A DNA stretch of 8,160 nucleotides from the NCBI GenBank assembly GCA_017464045.1, contig JAFUEG010000014.1, forward strand, positions 1-8,160. Direction: 5' to 3'. Below the pieces are notes generated by a model. It made no database searches, had not been told where the DNA came from, and was given only the letters and a program-made list of their open reading frames with translations. Each line of letters opens with the position of its first letter. Position 1 is the stretch's first letter. The position numbers and the translations under genes were made by a program. This document shows positions 1 through 4,825 of the stretch, one piece after another. Origin of the DNA: Lachnospiraceae bacterium (GTDB lineage Bacteria > Bacillota_A > Clostridia > Lachnospirales > Lachnospiraceae).

Positions 1-813
1 AGCGACTACGTAGTCTACTATATAGACGCCAAGGGCGCTTTCGAAAAGGTTCCAGTTGTTAGCAGTACCGCTAAAACTGTTACCTTCAAGACGACACACT
101 TCAGCGTATACGCTGTGTGTGTCTATGACAAGGAAGCGCATAGCGATTCTGATTTCTTAAAGACTTCAAAGGAAGTCGAAGCAGAAGCTGCAAAAGCAGC
201 AGCCAACGAAAATACTGCTGAAACAGAAGCAGATGCTAGCGCAGCTGAAAGCACATCTGGATATACATTTACTGATAAAAGCGAAACGCTTTATGCGCAG
301 CAAACTGTAAATGTCCGCGATTTGCCAGATACTTCTGGAAACAAAATTGGTAGCTTCGCTACCAATGATGAAGTCGTTGTTACTGGTCAGTGTAATGAAA
401 CTGGATGGTACCGTATAAGCTACGGCGGCGGAACAGCCTACGTTAGCAATTCTTATGTAGCTTCGGAAAAGGTAGCTGTACAGCAGCCTAAGAATGAGAC
501 TGCTGCTTCACAGCAGTCTGGAAATGGTGGTGGTGGAAGTGCTAGCGCGCCAGCATCAAATAGTTCACCACAGACATTAAGCGAACTTCTTGCATATGGT
601 GCAGAACGCGGATGGTATCCAATGCCTTATTGTGAAGATTATGGCGACTATTTCGTTGTATATTATTTTGCTGGAACAGATGGTGCTTCACCCGCAACAG
701 TTGATGGTAAATCAAATGTTCTTGCAGTTGGTGATATTGAATTTCTTTATGGCGGTTCAGGTTCGGGCCCAGTAATTATTAAATGTACTTGCCACGATGC
801 ACCATTACCATAA
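1..813 (+). CDS. C-terminal part of a secreted/surface protein with a bacterial SH3 domain (5' truncated by window edge)
   Basis: The frame is open from base 1, so the gene begins before the window; the first internal GTG (115) lies inside the same fold and is not a credible start. The visible 270 residues start with a beta-rich segment ending in FKTTHFSVYAV, a strand motif common near domain ends in clostridial surface proteins. An Ala/Glu-rich linker follows, then an SH3-type domain at about residues 95-157 (LYAQQTVNVRD...GWYRISYGGGTAYVSNSYV). A Gln/Ser/Gly/Ala linker (about 160-191) and an unrecognised C-terminal domain (about 192-270, Tyr/Gly-rich, ending CTCHDAPLP) complete it. SH3_3-type domains usually bind cell-wall peptides, so a wall-associated role is inferred. 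No LPxTG sorting signal is present. Its base composition is less AT-rich than that of the downstream genes. The identity of the whole protein cannot be told from this part. Confidence 0.85.
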   Translation, partial: SDYVVYYIDAKGAFEKVPVVSSTAKTVTFKTTHFSVYAVCVYDKEAHSDSDFLKTSKEVEAEAAKAAANENTAETEADASAAESTSGYTFTDKSETLYAQQTVNVRDLPDTSGNKIGSFATNDEVVVTGQCNETGWYRISYGGGTAYVSNSYVASEKVAVQQPKNETAASQQSGNGGGGSASAPASNSSPQTLSELLAYGAERGWYPMPYCEDYGDYFVVYYFAGTDGASPATVDGKSNVLAVGDIEFLYGGSGSGPVIIKCTCHDAPLP

Positions 814-830
814 AACTAGCACACAAAACA

Positions 831-865
831 AAAAGTGATTGAGAACTATTCTCAATCACTTTTTT
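831..865. terminator. Bidirectional intrinsic terminator between convergent genes
   Basis: A perfect 15-bp stem (831-845 with 849-863, core gtgattgagaa) closes on a 3-nt loop. It has a T run on the plus side and a matching A run (T run on the minus strand) on the other side. It serves the rightward gene ending at 813 and the leftward gene ending at 856; the last bases of the leftward gene lie inside the stem. Confidence 0.9.
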
Positions 866-1500
866 ATTAACTTCAATATTTCATCATTTTCAATAGTGTC
901 TATATCAAAACCCTTAGCTGTGTACGTGGGTTCACTATAAGAAGCTTCAACTTTATTTTTTACAAATACAGCAACAACTTGATTGATAATCTTGGCATAA
1001 TCCCTTGTATCACTGTATAAGCTAGATGCTGGGGCATATTCCTTTTTGCCAATCTTTCTTAATCCAAGACAAATATTTGGATTACCAATAACTTTATCTA
1101 ATCGCAATTTAAAACCATTACCATTAAATGGTCCCGTCATTTTAGAATATGCATAGAATTGTGTAATATACGGAAGCGCCTTTATTTTTAATGCAGTATT
1201 GCTATCTTTAATTTTCAAATTATCAGCTGATAATTTCTTATTTGATAGATTCTGGTAAAATTTACTTCCGAAATGGTTCGATGAATCCTTTTCCCCATCA
1301 TCATCCTTATATGCAAGGCCAGTTAAATGATAATAATTGCTTCCTAAGATTGATATTGTAAAATAATCCAATTCTTTAGTTTCTTTATCCCTATATACCA
1401 CAAGGATGGATTTATCACATAAATTCTTTTTAAAATTTTCAAATTCTTTAACTACTACCTTAATGTATTCGTTTAACTTAGTTCCGTTATTGCCTTTCAT
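856..1500 (-). CDS. PBECR4-like nuclease-fold protein, candidate toxin
   Basis: This 214-residue cytoplasmic protein has no signal peptide. Its motif order resembles the PBECR4 family (phage-Barnase-EndoU-ColicinE5/D-RelE-like nuclease 4): YYHLTGL at about 56-62, FYQNLSNKKLS at 81-91, LPYI at 109-112, DKVIGNPNICLGLRK at 135-149 and YAPASSLYSDTRD at 155-167. The family is assigned here from memory of those motifs, not by a search; RNase activity is predicted for the fold and not shown here. The start is placed at the second of two adjacent ATGs because GAAAGGG lies 5 nt upstream of it (2 nt from the ATG at 1503). The frame stays open back to 1644 only because it runs through 51-nt repeats, a multiple of three; that extension is judged non-coding. 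The stop overlaps the shared terminator. It is preceded by a promoter and structured repeat RNA, an arrangement like type III toxin-antitoxin loci. Confidence 0.72.
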   Translation of the reverse strand: MKGNNGTKLNEYIKVVVKEFENFKKNLCDKSILVVYRDKETKELDYFTISILGSNYYHLTGLAYKDDDGEKDSSNHFGSKFYQNLSNKKLSADNLKIKDSNTALKIKALPYITQFYAYSKMTGPFNGNGFKLRLDKVIGNPNICLGLRKIGKKEYAPASSLYSDTRDYAKIINQVVAVFVKNKVEASYSEPTYTAKGFDIDTIENDEILKLIKK

Positions 1501-1516
1501 CATTACCCTTTCAAAT

Positions 1517-1704
1517 AAAAAAAGAAAAGTCGCCAACCACCGCAGTGATTTTAAACTTTCCTTTAAATGATTGATTTTTCTGTTGTCTGCCAACTGCCCC
1601 GATTTTACGCGGCCCGTATCTCGGGTTTTTCTGTTGCCCGCCAACTACTAGAATTTAATCTAGTCCATATCTCAGATTTTTAAGGTGTCAATCACACCTT
1701 TTTG
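1517..1704 (-). ncRNA. Candidate structured repeat RNA leader (possible RNA antitoxin) of the PBECR4-like gene
   Basis: Transcription from the promoter at 1712-1740 should begin near 1704. The RNA would open with a 7-bp hairpin (1694-1700 with 1682-1688, 5-nt loop). Three tandem repeat units follow (1633-1683, 1582-1632, 1529-1581). It would end in a weak terminator-like structure: ggaaagt (1555-1561) can pair with acttttc (1524-1530), followed by seven U (1517-1523). The gene's Shine-Dalgarno site comes right after. The RNA could be processed as a separate antitoxin, or it could be a regulatory 5' UTR. The structure is read from the sequence; the antitoxin role is inference. Confidence 0.5.
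1529..1683 (-). repeat. Three tandem structured repeats (51, 51 and 53 nt)
   Basis: Read on the minus strand, unit 1 (1633-1683) and unit 2 (1582-1632) are both exactly 51 nt. They share an A-rich start, gagata(t/c)gg near position 11, and an end of agttggc(g/a)g(g/a)caac that can form a gttg/caac mini-hairpin. Both have a 6-bp stem with a 6-nt loop at unit positions 20-37: actaga/tctagt in unit 1 and gccgcg/cggggc in unit 2 (one G-G mismatch). Unit 3 (1529-1581) is degenerate but keeps the agaaaaa start, a 6-bp stem with 6-nt loop (tttaaa/tttaaa) and a gttggc end. Units abut with no spacers, so this is not a CRISPR array. Confidence 0.85.
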
Positions 1705-1711
1705 TACTTAT

Positions 1712-1740
1712 AATATATCATCCAGCTGGGTGCTTGTCAA
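1712..1740 (-). promoter_or_regulatory. Strong sigma-A promoter for the repeat RNA and PBECR4-like gene
   Basis: On the minus strand, TTGACA (1735-1740) and TATATT (1712-1717) are separated by exactly 17 bp. This is the closest match to a vegetative consensus in the window. The spacer holds an 8-bp palindrome, ccagctgg (1722-1729), which may be incidental or an operator. Start of transcription is expected near 1704, just before the 5' hairpin. Confidence 0.85.
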
Positions 1741-1746
1741 TACTGC

Positions 1747-1764
1747 TTATTTACTTATAGTATG
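1747..1764 (-). promoter_or_regulatory. Shared leader box, copy 1 (upstream of the PBECR4-like gene's promoter)
   Basis: The minus strand reads catactataagtaaataa, which matches the leader boxes of the other two leftward genes at 14 or more positions. Here it lies upstream of the strong promoter instead of just before the Shine-Dalgarno site. It could be an old promoter (TATAAG-like -10) or an operator. Confidence 0.4.
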
Positions 1765-1829
1765 AAATTTCTAAGGATAGTATAACAGAAAATCACGTCC
1801 TTTCATATAAATTTATTTGTAAAGAATAT

Positions 1830-1856
1830 GACAGAAAGACCGAAGTTATTTCTGTC
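1830..1856 (-). terminator. Probable terminator of the leftward HEPN-like gene
   Basis: An 8-bp perfect stem gacagaaa/tttctgtc (1830-1837 with 1849-1856) with an 11-nt loop lies 8 bases beyond the stop of the 1865-2515 gene. The T run on its leftward exit is poor (catattctttac), so termination in that direction may be weak. Confidence 0.5.
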
Positions 1857-1864
1857 TTTTGGTT

Positions 1865-2515
1865 TTAAAAATCTTCTTTCTTAAGTTTAGATAAATACTT
1901 ATTCAATTCGTTAAAATTATCAACAGTAAGTTCAAAAACACGTTCAACGTCCTTGAGACTAAATGACATATCATATAAAGAATTGCCGCCATCACGTTCT
2001 TTTGAATACACACCAATATAAAAATAATTTTCAGTATCATCACTGGTTAATGGTTTTATTCCATCAAAATCAATATGACCTATATAATGATTTTTAAGCC
2101 CTAAAACAGCTGGTTTATTAATATATATGTCAGCACATATTAAATCGCCATTAAATCCATATTTAGGGTGTCTATCTGTTTTTAACGGATGTGCAACTAC
2201 AAATGAACGTAATGCTTTCATATAATGCTTAGCGTTTTCAAATTCAGCTTCATTCGAAACTTCATATCCAGTTACGACATCTTTCCTTAATGTTTTCAAA
2301 TATTCATCAAATGAAGTAACAACCCAATCCATATAAATAATTGTGGCGATAACGTCTTCACGTGTTTTAATTTTTCCTTTTAATTCTTCAAAATCGGCAC
2401 AACTATTTGCCGCTTTTTGCAAATAGTCAAATCCAAGTGCTTCAAGCGTATAAACCCATTCTTTCCACAACCCTTTTTTCATATTTATGCTGTTCCATTT
2501 ATTTACTAAATCCAT
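1865..2515 (-). CDS. Hypothetical protein with a HEPN-like R-x5-H motif
   Basis: This 216-residue soluble, mostly helical-looking protein has no signal or membrane segment. The start has a good Shine-Dalgarno site (aaggggg, about 7 nt upstream). Residues 103-109 read RSFVVAH, followed by PLKTDRHPKYG; an Arg-x(4-6)-His motif after a helical region with acidic residues (here D63, D70, E71) is the hallmark of HEPN ribonucleases of toxin and abortive-infection systems (established family knowledge). The C-terminal half (about 120-216) is less helical, with aromatic strand-like segments (NYFYIGVYS) and a final Lys/Leu helix. The HEPN assignment rests on this motif alone. It may be an unrelated ICE or phage protein. 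The gene stands alone between its own leader and a weak terminator, next to the PBECR4-like module. Confidence 0.75.
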   Translation of the reverse strand: MDLVNKWNSINMKKGLWKEWVYTLEALGFDYLQKAANSCADFEELKGKIKTREDVIATIIYMDWVVTSFDEYLKTLRKDVVTGYEVSNEAEFENAKHYMKALRSFVVAHPLKTDRHPKYGFNGDLICADIYINKPAVLGLKNHYIGHIDFDGIKPLTSDDTENYFYIGVYSKERDGGNSLYDMSFSLKDVERVFELTVDNFNELNKYLSKLKKEDF

Positions 2516-2537
2516 TCTTATACCCCCTTAGTCAATT

Positions 2538-2555
2538 TTATTTACTAATAATATG
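2538..2555 (-). promoter_or_regulatory. Shared leader box, copy 2 (upstream of the HEPN-like gene)
   Basis: The minus strand reads catattattagtaaataa, ending about 22 bases before the start codon. TATTAT inside it could serve as a -10 element; no good -35 is seen 16-18 bp upstream. It is nearly identical to the box at 2964-2980. Confidence 0.5.
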
Positions 2556-2594
2556 TTCTTTTCCAATGTAATTAGGATGCGTATTTTTTTCACA

Positions 2595-2622
2595 CAAAAA
2601 AGCGAGACATAAGTCTCGCTTT
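2595..2622 (-). terminator. Strong intrinsic terminator of the 101-residue gene
   Basis: A perfect 10-bp stem aaagcgagac/gtctcgcttt (2599-2608 with 2613-2622) with a 4-nt loop is followed on the minus strand by a T run. It lies 5 bases past the stop at 2628, and it separates this gene from the next leftward gene so that each is its own unit. Confidence 0.9.
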
Positions 2623-2627
2623 CTTCT

Positions 2628-2933
2628 TTACTCTTCTGGTGGTTCAAGACTATTAATAAATTGGTAAAATGGTATTTCATTAGGGTCTGGCGGACTTAAA
2701 CTTTTGATTATCCAATTCTTATAGTCATCTGTTTCTTCTTTATCTAATCGTTCTTTGATTTTTAATAATGATTGCCATCTGGAACGAACATCACCAAGTG
2801 GCGATAATTCATCAAAGTGTGCTGTTATTTTTTCAATTATGCTTACTTGCCAACAATATTTAAAGTCATCCGTTTCCAATCTGGCCTTTTCCCAAATTTT
2901 ATTGCATAATTCTGCATTAGTCAATTTTTCCAT
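2628..2933 (-). CDS. Small hypothetical cytoplasmic protein, 101 residues
   Basis: I do not recognise the family. The protein is acidic and rich in Trp, Lys and Glu, with no signal peptide or membrane segment. Two short similar segments are visible, LETDDFKYCW (about 19-28) and EETDDYKNWI (about 66-75), so it may contain two copies of a small helical unit. The C-terminus is Pro-rich (SPPDPNEIPFYQF...EPPEE). The start is supported by gaaagggg about 10 nt upstream and by a conserved leader box, and the end by a strong terminator, so the gene is very likely real. A small acidic protein beside nuclease-like genes could be an antitoxin or immunity protein, but nothing in the sequence shows this. 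Confidence 0.75.
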   Translation of the reverse strand: MEKLTNAELCNKIWEKARLETDDFKYCWQVSIIEKITAHFDELSPLGDVRSRWQSLLKIKERLDKEETDDYKNWIIKSLSPPDPNEIPFYQFINSLEPPEE

Positions 2934-2963
2934 AAAAAACTTTCCCCTTTCTTAAAAATGTAT

Positions 2964-2980
2964 TTATTTCTAATAATATG
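2964..2980 (-). promoter_or_regulatory. Shared leader box, copy 3 (upstream of the 101-residue gene)
   Basis: The minus strand reads catattattagaaataa, the same box as at 2538-2555 with one base missing. It lies about 30 bases before the start codon at 2933. TATTAT could be the -10; no convincing -35 is visible. Confidence 0.5.
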
Positions 2981-3004
2981 TTTTGTTAGACTGCGTGGGG
3001 GTAC

Positions 3005-3034
3005 AAAAAAGAAGCCAGTATCTTGGCTTCTTTT
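3005..3034. terminator. Terminator-like hairpin between divergent genes
   Basis: A perfect 11-bp stem aaaagaagcca/tggcttctttt (3007-3017 with 3024-3034) has a 6-nt loop. The minus-strand exit continues into six T, so it would stop leftward antisense transcription coming out of the 3075 gene. It also lies directly against the -10 of that gene's promoter, so a cruciform operator is another reading. Confidence 0.6.
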
Positions 3035-3042
3035 GGTATAAT
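3034..3042 (+). promoter_or_regulatory. Extended -10 promoter of the metallopeptidase-like gene
   Basis: TGG followed by TATAAT (3037-3042) is an extended -10 with a perfect hexamer. No -35 match is seen because the region is occupied by the hairpin stem. The start codon is 33 bases downstream. Confidence 0.7.
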
Positions 3043-3074
3043 CTGTATGTACCACTACGAAAGGGATTTTTTAT

Positions 3075-3719
3075 ATGCTAGAATCTATAATTACAGAAGA
3101 ATTAATATCAAATATAAACGGATTCTTTAATAAATATCACATTAATAAAAGTTGTGATGATATTTGGAATGATATTATTGTAATTTCCAAATCACAACTT
3201 AAACAATATGATTTTTTAGAAGGAATGTCTGGGAAATACGATATTCAAGCAAAGAAAATAATTTTAATTGACACAAAACTTACACAACGTTTGTTTTTAC
3301 ACGAATATATCCATAAAAAATCAGTAAAACGACGATTATTTCGTAAGGACTTGCTGGGCATATGTTATAACAAACATCTTTGTTTTTTTAATGAAGCGAT
3401 AACTGAAAAAATAACTTGTGAAATACTATCTATTCCATACGAAGAACAAATATTACATCCATATTCGTCTATGTTCATTGCTATTGATAAACTGATGGAA
3501 TTAATTGAATGGAACACAATTGTAAATGCATACTTTACAAATGATATTACTATTTTCAAAAATGTATTTAGTAAACGTGATTTTCGATCGTATTTAATGA
3601 ATATAAGTGTAATGTATGAAGTATATCGATCTTTACTACAAGGCGACAGTAAAGCAGCGCTGGCATACAATACAGCTTATAATATTATTGTTAAGATTAT
3701 TGATGGCTATACAAAATGA
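3075..3719 (+). CDS. HExxH metallopeptidase-like protein
   Basis: This 214-residue protein has no signal peptide. HEYIH at residues 76-80, at the end of a hydrophobic helix (RLFLHEYIH), is a zinc-binding HExxH motif. FNEAITE at 105-111 supplies a Glu (E107 or E111) about 27-31 residues later, the usual place for the third ligand of gluzincin-type peptidases. The preceding strand-like KIILIDTKL fits the strand-before-helix layout of ImmA/IrrE- and M78-like small peptidases, but there is no family match I can name. The start has gaaaggg 9 nt upstream and an extended -10 promoter. The last 13 bases overlap the end of the convergent gene at 3707, with no terminator between them. Its neighbours are candidate conflict genes, so a regulatory or toxin-type protease role is possible but only inferred. 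Confidence 0.8.
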   Translation: MLESIITEELISNINGFFNKYHINKSCDDIWNDIIVISKSQLKQYDFLEGMSGKYDIQAKKIILIDTKLTQRLFLHEYIHKKSVKRRLFRKDLLGICYNKHLCFFNEAITEKITCEILSIPYEEQILHPYSSMFIAIDKLMELIEWNTIVNAYFTNDITIFKNVFSKRDFRSYLMNISVMYEVYRSLLQGDSKAALAYNTAYNIIVKIIDGYTK

Positions 3720-4039
3720 TAAAAATGTGATTCATTATAAAGTCTAAAGGATTCATCATCAATGATGCCTGGATTATGACAACTATAAAAATCAAGAATC
3801 ATTGGGCACCAATATTTATCACAAAATTTTGCAGCATTTAATATTGGCGCCTTTATCTTGTAACAATTAGTGTAATTATGTATCACATATAGTCTTGTGC
3901 CAAAATTTAATGGATTTAGATATTTTCTGTTATATATTGGCATACATAAAGCTATTAAAAATTCATATAATTTATAATGGTTTATCAATATTAAACGCCT
4001 TTTTGTTTCTTCAAAACTATATTCATTATATGTATTCAT
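3707..4039 (-). CDS. Hypothetical protein, 110 residues
   Basis: I do not recognise it. It is rich in Tyr, Asn, Cys and His, basic in the N-terminal third (EETKRRLILINHYKLYEFL), and has no clear signal peptide or full membrane segment. Four Cys are spread over the protein (positions about 32, 59, 73 and 86). The start is supported by gaaagga about 7 nt upstream and by a hairpin in the leader. Its 3' end overlaps the convergent gene by 13 bases. A truncated or degenerate protein cannot be excluded. Confidence 0.6.
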   Translation of the reverse strand: MNTYNEYSFEETKRRLILINHYKLYEFLIALCMPIYNRKYLNPLNFGTRLYVIHNYTNCYKIKAPILNAAKFCDKYWCPMILDFYSCHNPGIIDDESFRLYNESHFYHFV

Positions 4040-4054
4040 AACATCATCCTTTCT

Positions 4055-4073
4055 AGACGGCTAATTGCCGTCT
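4055..4073 (-). promoter_or_regulatory. Hairpin in the leader just before a Shine-Dalgarno site
   Basis: A 7-bp perfect stem agacggc/gccgtct with a 5-nt loop ends two bases before gaaagga of the 110-residue gene. It could protect the mRNA 5' end or regulate translation. A possible -10 (TATTAT on the minus strand, 4076-4081) lies immediately upstream. An imperfect dyad (atggatttaacccat, 4087-4101) lies in the spacer of that weak promoter. Confidence 0.5.
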
Positions 4074-4118
4074 TAATAATAGAATGATGGATTTAACCCA
4101 TTTAGGGACTAAAACTAG

Positions 4119-4141
4119 GCTGGCAAGAAAGCCAGCTTTTT
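4119..4141 (+). terminator. Intrinsic terminator
   Basis: Stem gctggc/gccagc (4119-4124 with 4131-4136) with a 6-nt loop is followed by five T. The only rightward gene upstream is the one ending at 3719, about 400 bases away, so either that gene has a long 3' UTR antisense to the 3707-4039 gene or a short unannotated RNA ends here. Confidence 0.75.
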
Positions 4142-4170
4142 CTATGTTTTGAAACAATATTCGAATTTGT

Positions 4171-4199
4171 AAATGCGCCAATAATTTGGCGCATTTTTT
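4171..4199 (+). terminator. Second intrinsic terminator in tandem
   Basis: A perfect 10-bp stem aaatgcgcca/tggcgcattt (4171-4180 with 4187-4196) with a 6-nt loop is followed by further T. It insulates the secreted-protein operon from upstream rightward transcription. The minus exit is less T-rich. Confidence 0.85.
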
Positions 4200-4245
4200 A
4201 ATAACTAAATCCGTCCAAATCTTTCATATTTAATTTGTATAGAAC

Positions 4246-4266
4246 AAAAAGTGTAACGCACTTTTT
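4246..4266 (+). promoter_or_regulatory. Hairpin abutting the Shine-Dalgarno site of the secreted-protein operon
   Basis: A perfect 8-bp stem aaaaagtg/cacttttt (4246-4253 with 4259-4266) ends on the base before AGGAGG (4267-4272). Its T-rich 3' arm makes it look like an attenuator, but the long T run lies inside the stem. Stability or translational control is possible. A weak -10-like TATAGA lies near 4238-4243. Confidence 0.5.
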
Positions 4267-4278
4267 AGGAGGTAATTT

Positions 4279-4824
4279 ATGAAGAAAAAGTTATTTTTAA
4301 TAATTGCTGTTGCAGCTGTTGTTATTGGAACCGTAGTTGGTGTATCTATGTACACCCACGGCGATGAACAAAACGCCAATAGCATAAACAATTTATTGGA
4401 AACTGATGACCTTGCAATAATCAAGACGGATGATAGTATCACGGATCTTGAATATAAAATAGATACTTCTATCAGCAAGAATGATGAAAAGATGTTGAAA
4501 GGTTTCTTAGAAACAATGCCTAAAAAATATAAGGTTCATAATTCTTTTGCAATAGATATCGAAATGCAGAATAAATCAGATGTTGTTGAAACTACAGAAG
4601 ATAGACAGACCATCATTATAAAAGGCACAGCTGAAAACAAAATAGCACCACTATTCGACGGTGAATATACCGATGTTTTTGTGCTATATCAAGATGGTGA
4701 AGAATTAGTGCCAATCATTGAAGATTTTCAATATGGAAAAATATCAGATGATTCTATAAAAATGATGTTTACAACTAATAAATCTGGAAGATACATAATA
4801 TCAACACTTTCGGAGGTGGAATAA
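4279..4824 (+). CDS. Exported, signal-anchored protein, 181 residues
   Basis: The N-terminus has KKK then a hydrophobic stretch (about 5-24), an uncleaved anchor or signal peptide, with no lipobox. The acidic extracytoplasmic part ends in a beta-rich segment (about 130-178: DVFVLYQDGEELVPII ... MMFTTNKSGRYIIST). This resembles the start of the left-edge protein (DYVVYYIDAKG...VPVV ... VTFKTTHFSVYAV), so both appear to carry the same small surface domain. The start has a perfect AGGAGG 6 nt upstream. The next gene begins one base after the stop, with its Shine-Dalgarno (ggaggtgg) inside this gene's last codons, so the two are translationally coupled. Function is unknown. A role at the cell surface with the two following exported proteins is inferred from the operon. 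Confidence 0.85.
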   Translation: MKKKLFLIIAVAAVVIGTVVGVSMYTHGDEQNANSINNLLETDDLAIIKTDDSITDLEYKIDTSISKNDEKMLKGFLETMPKKYKVHNSFAIDIEMQNKSDVVETTEDRQTIIIKGTAENKIAPLFDGEYTDVFVLYQDGEELVPIIEDFQYGKISDDSIKMMFTTNKSGRYIISTLSEVE

Positions 4825-4825
4825 A

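Noticed and set aside
115..813. GTG at 115 as the start of the SH3-domain gene
   Set aside because: The frame is open to base 1, the upstream residues form a recognisable beta motif that continues through this codon, and no Shine-Dalgarno site precedes it.
856..1500. Direct assignment of the 214-residue protein to ToxN/AbiQ, CptN or TenpN
   Set aside because: The motif order (YHLTG, LPYI, GNPNICLG, Y.P...DTRD) fits PBECR4-like proteins; I see no ToxN signature, so only the locus architecture is compared with type III systems.
1529..1683. Tandem repeats as a CRISPR array
   Set aside because: Units are 51 nt, abut without unique spacers, diverge from each other, and are followed by a gene's Shine-Dalgarno site.
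1682..1703. Hairpin with TTTTT as a rightward terminator
   Set aside because: No rightward gene or promoter lies upstream of it on the plus strand, and it sits exactly at the expected 5' end of the leftward transcript, so it is read as a 5' hairpin.
3365..3670. Leftward 101-codon open frame
   Set aside because: It lies fully antisense to the HExxH gene, has no Shine-Dalgarno site or promoter, and has shadow-like composition.
4230..4478. Leftward 82-codon open frame
   Set aside because: It is antisense to the signal peptide region of the 4279 gene and has no start signals.
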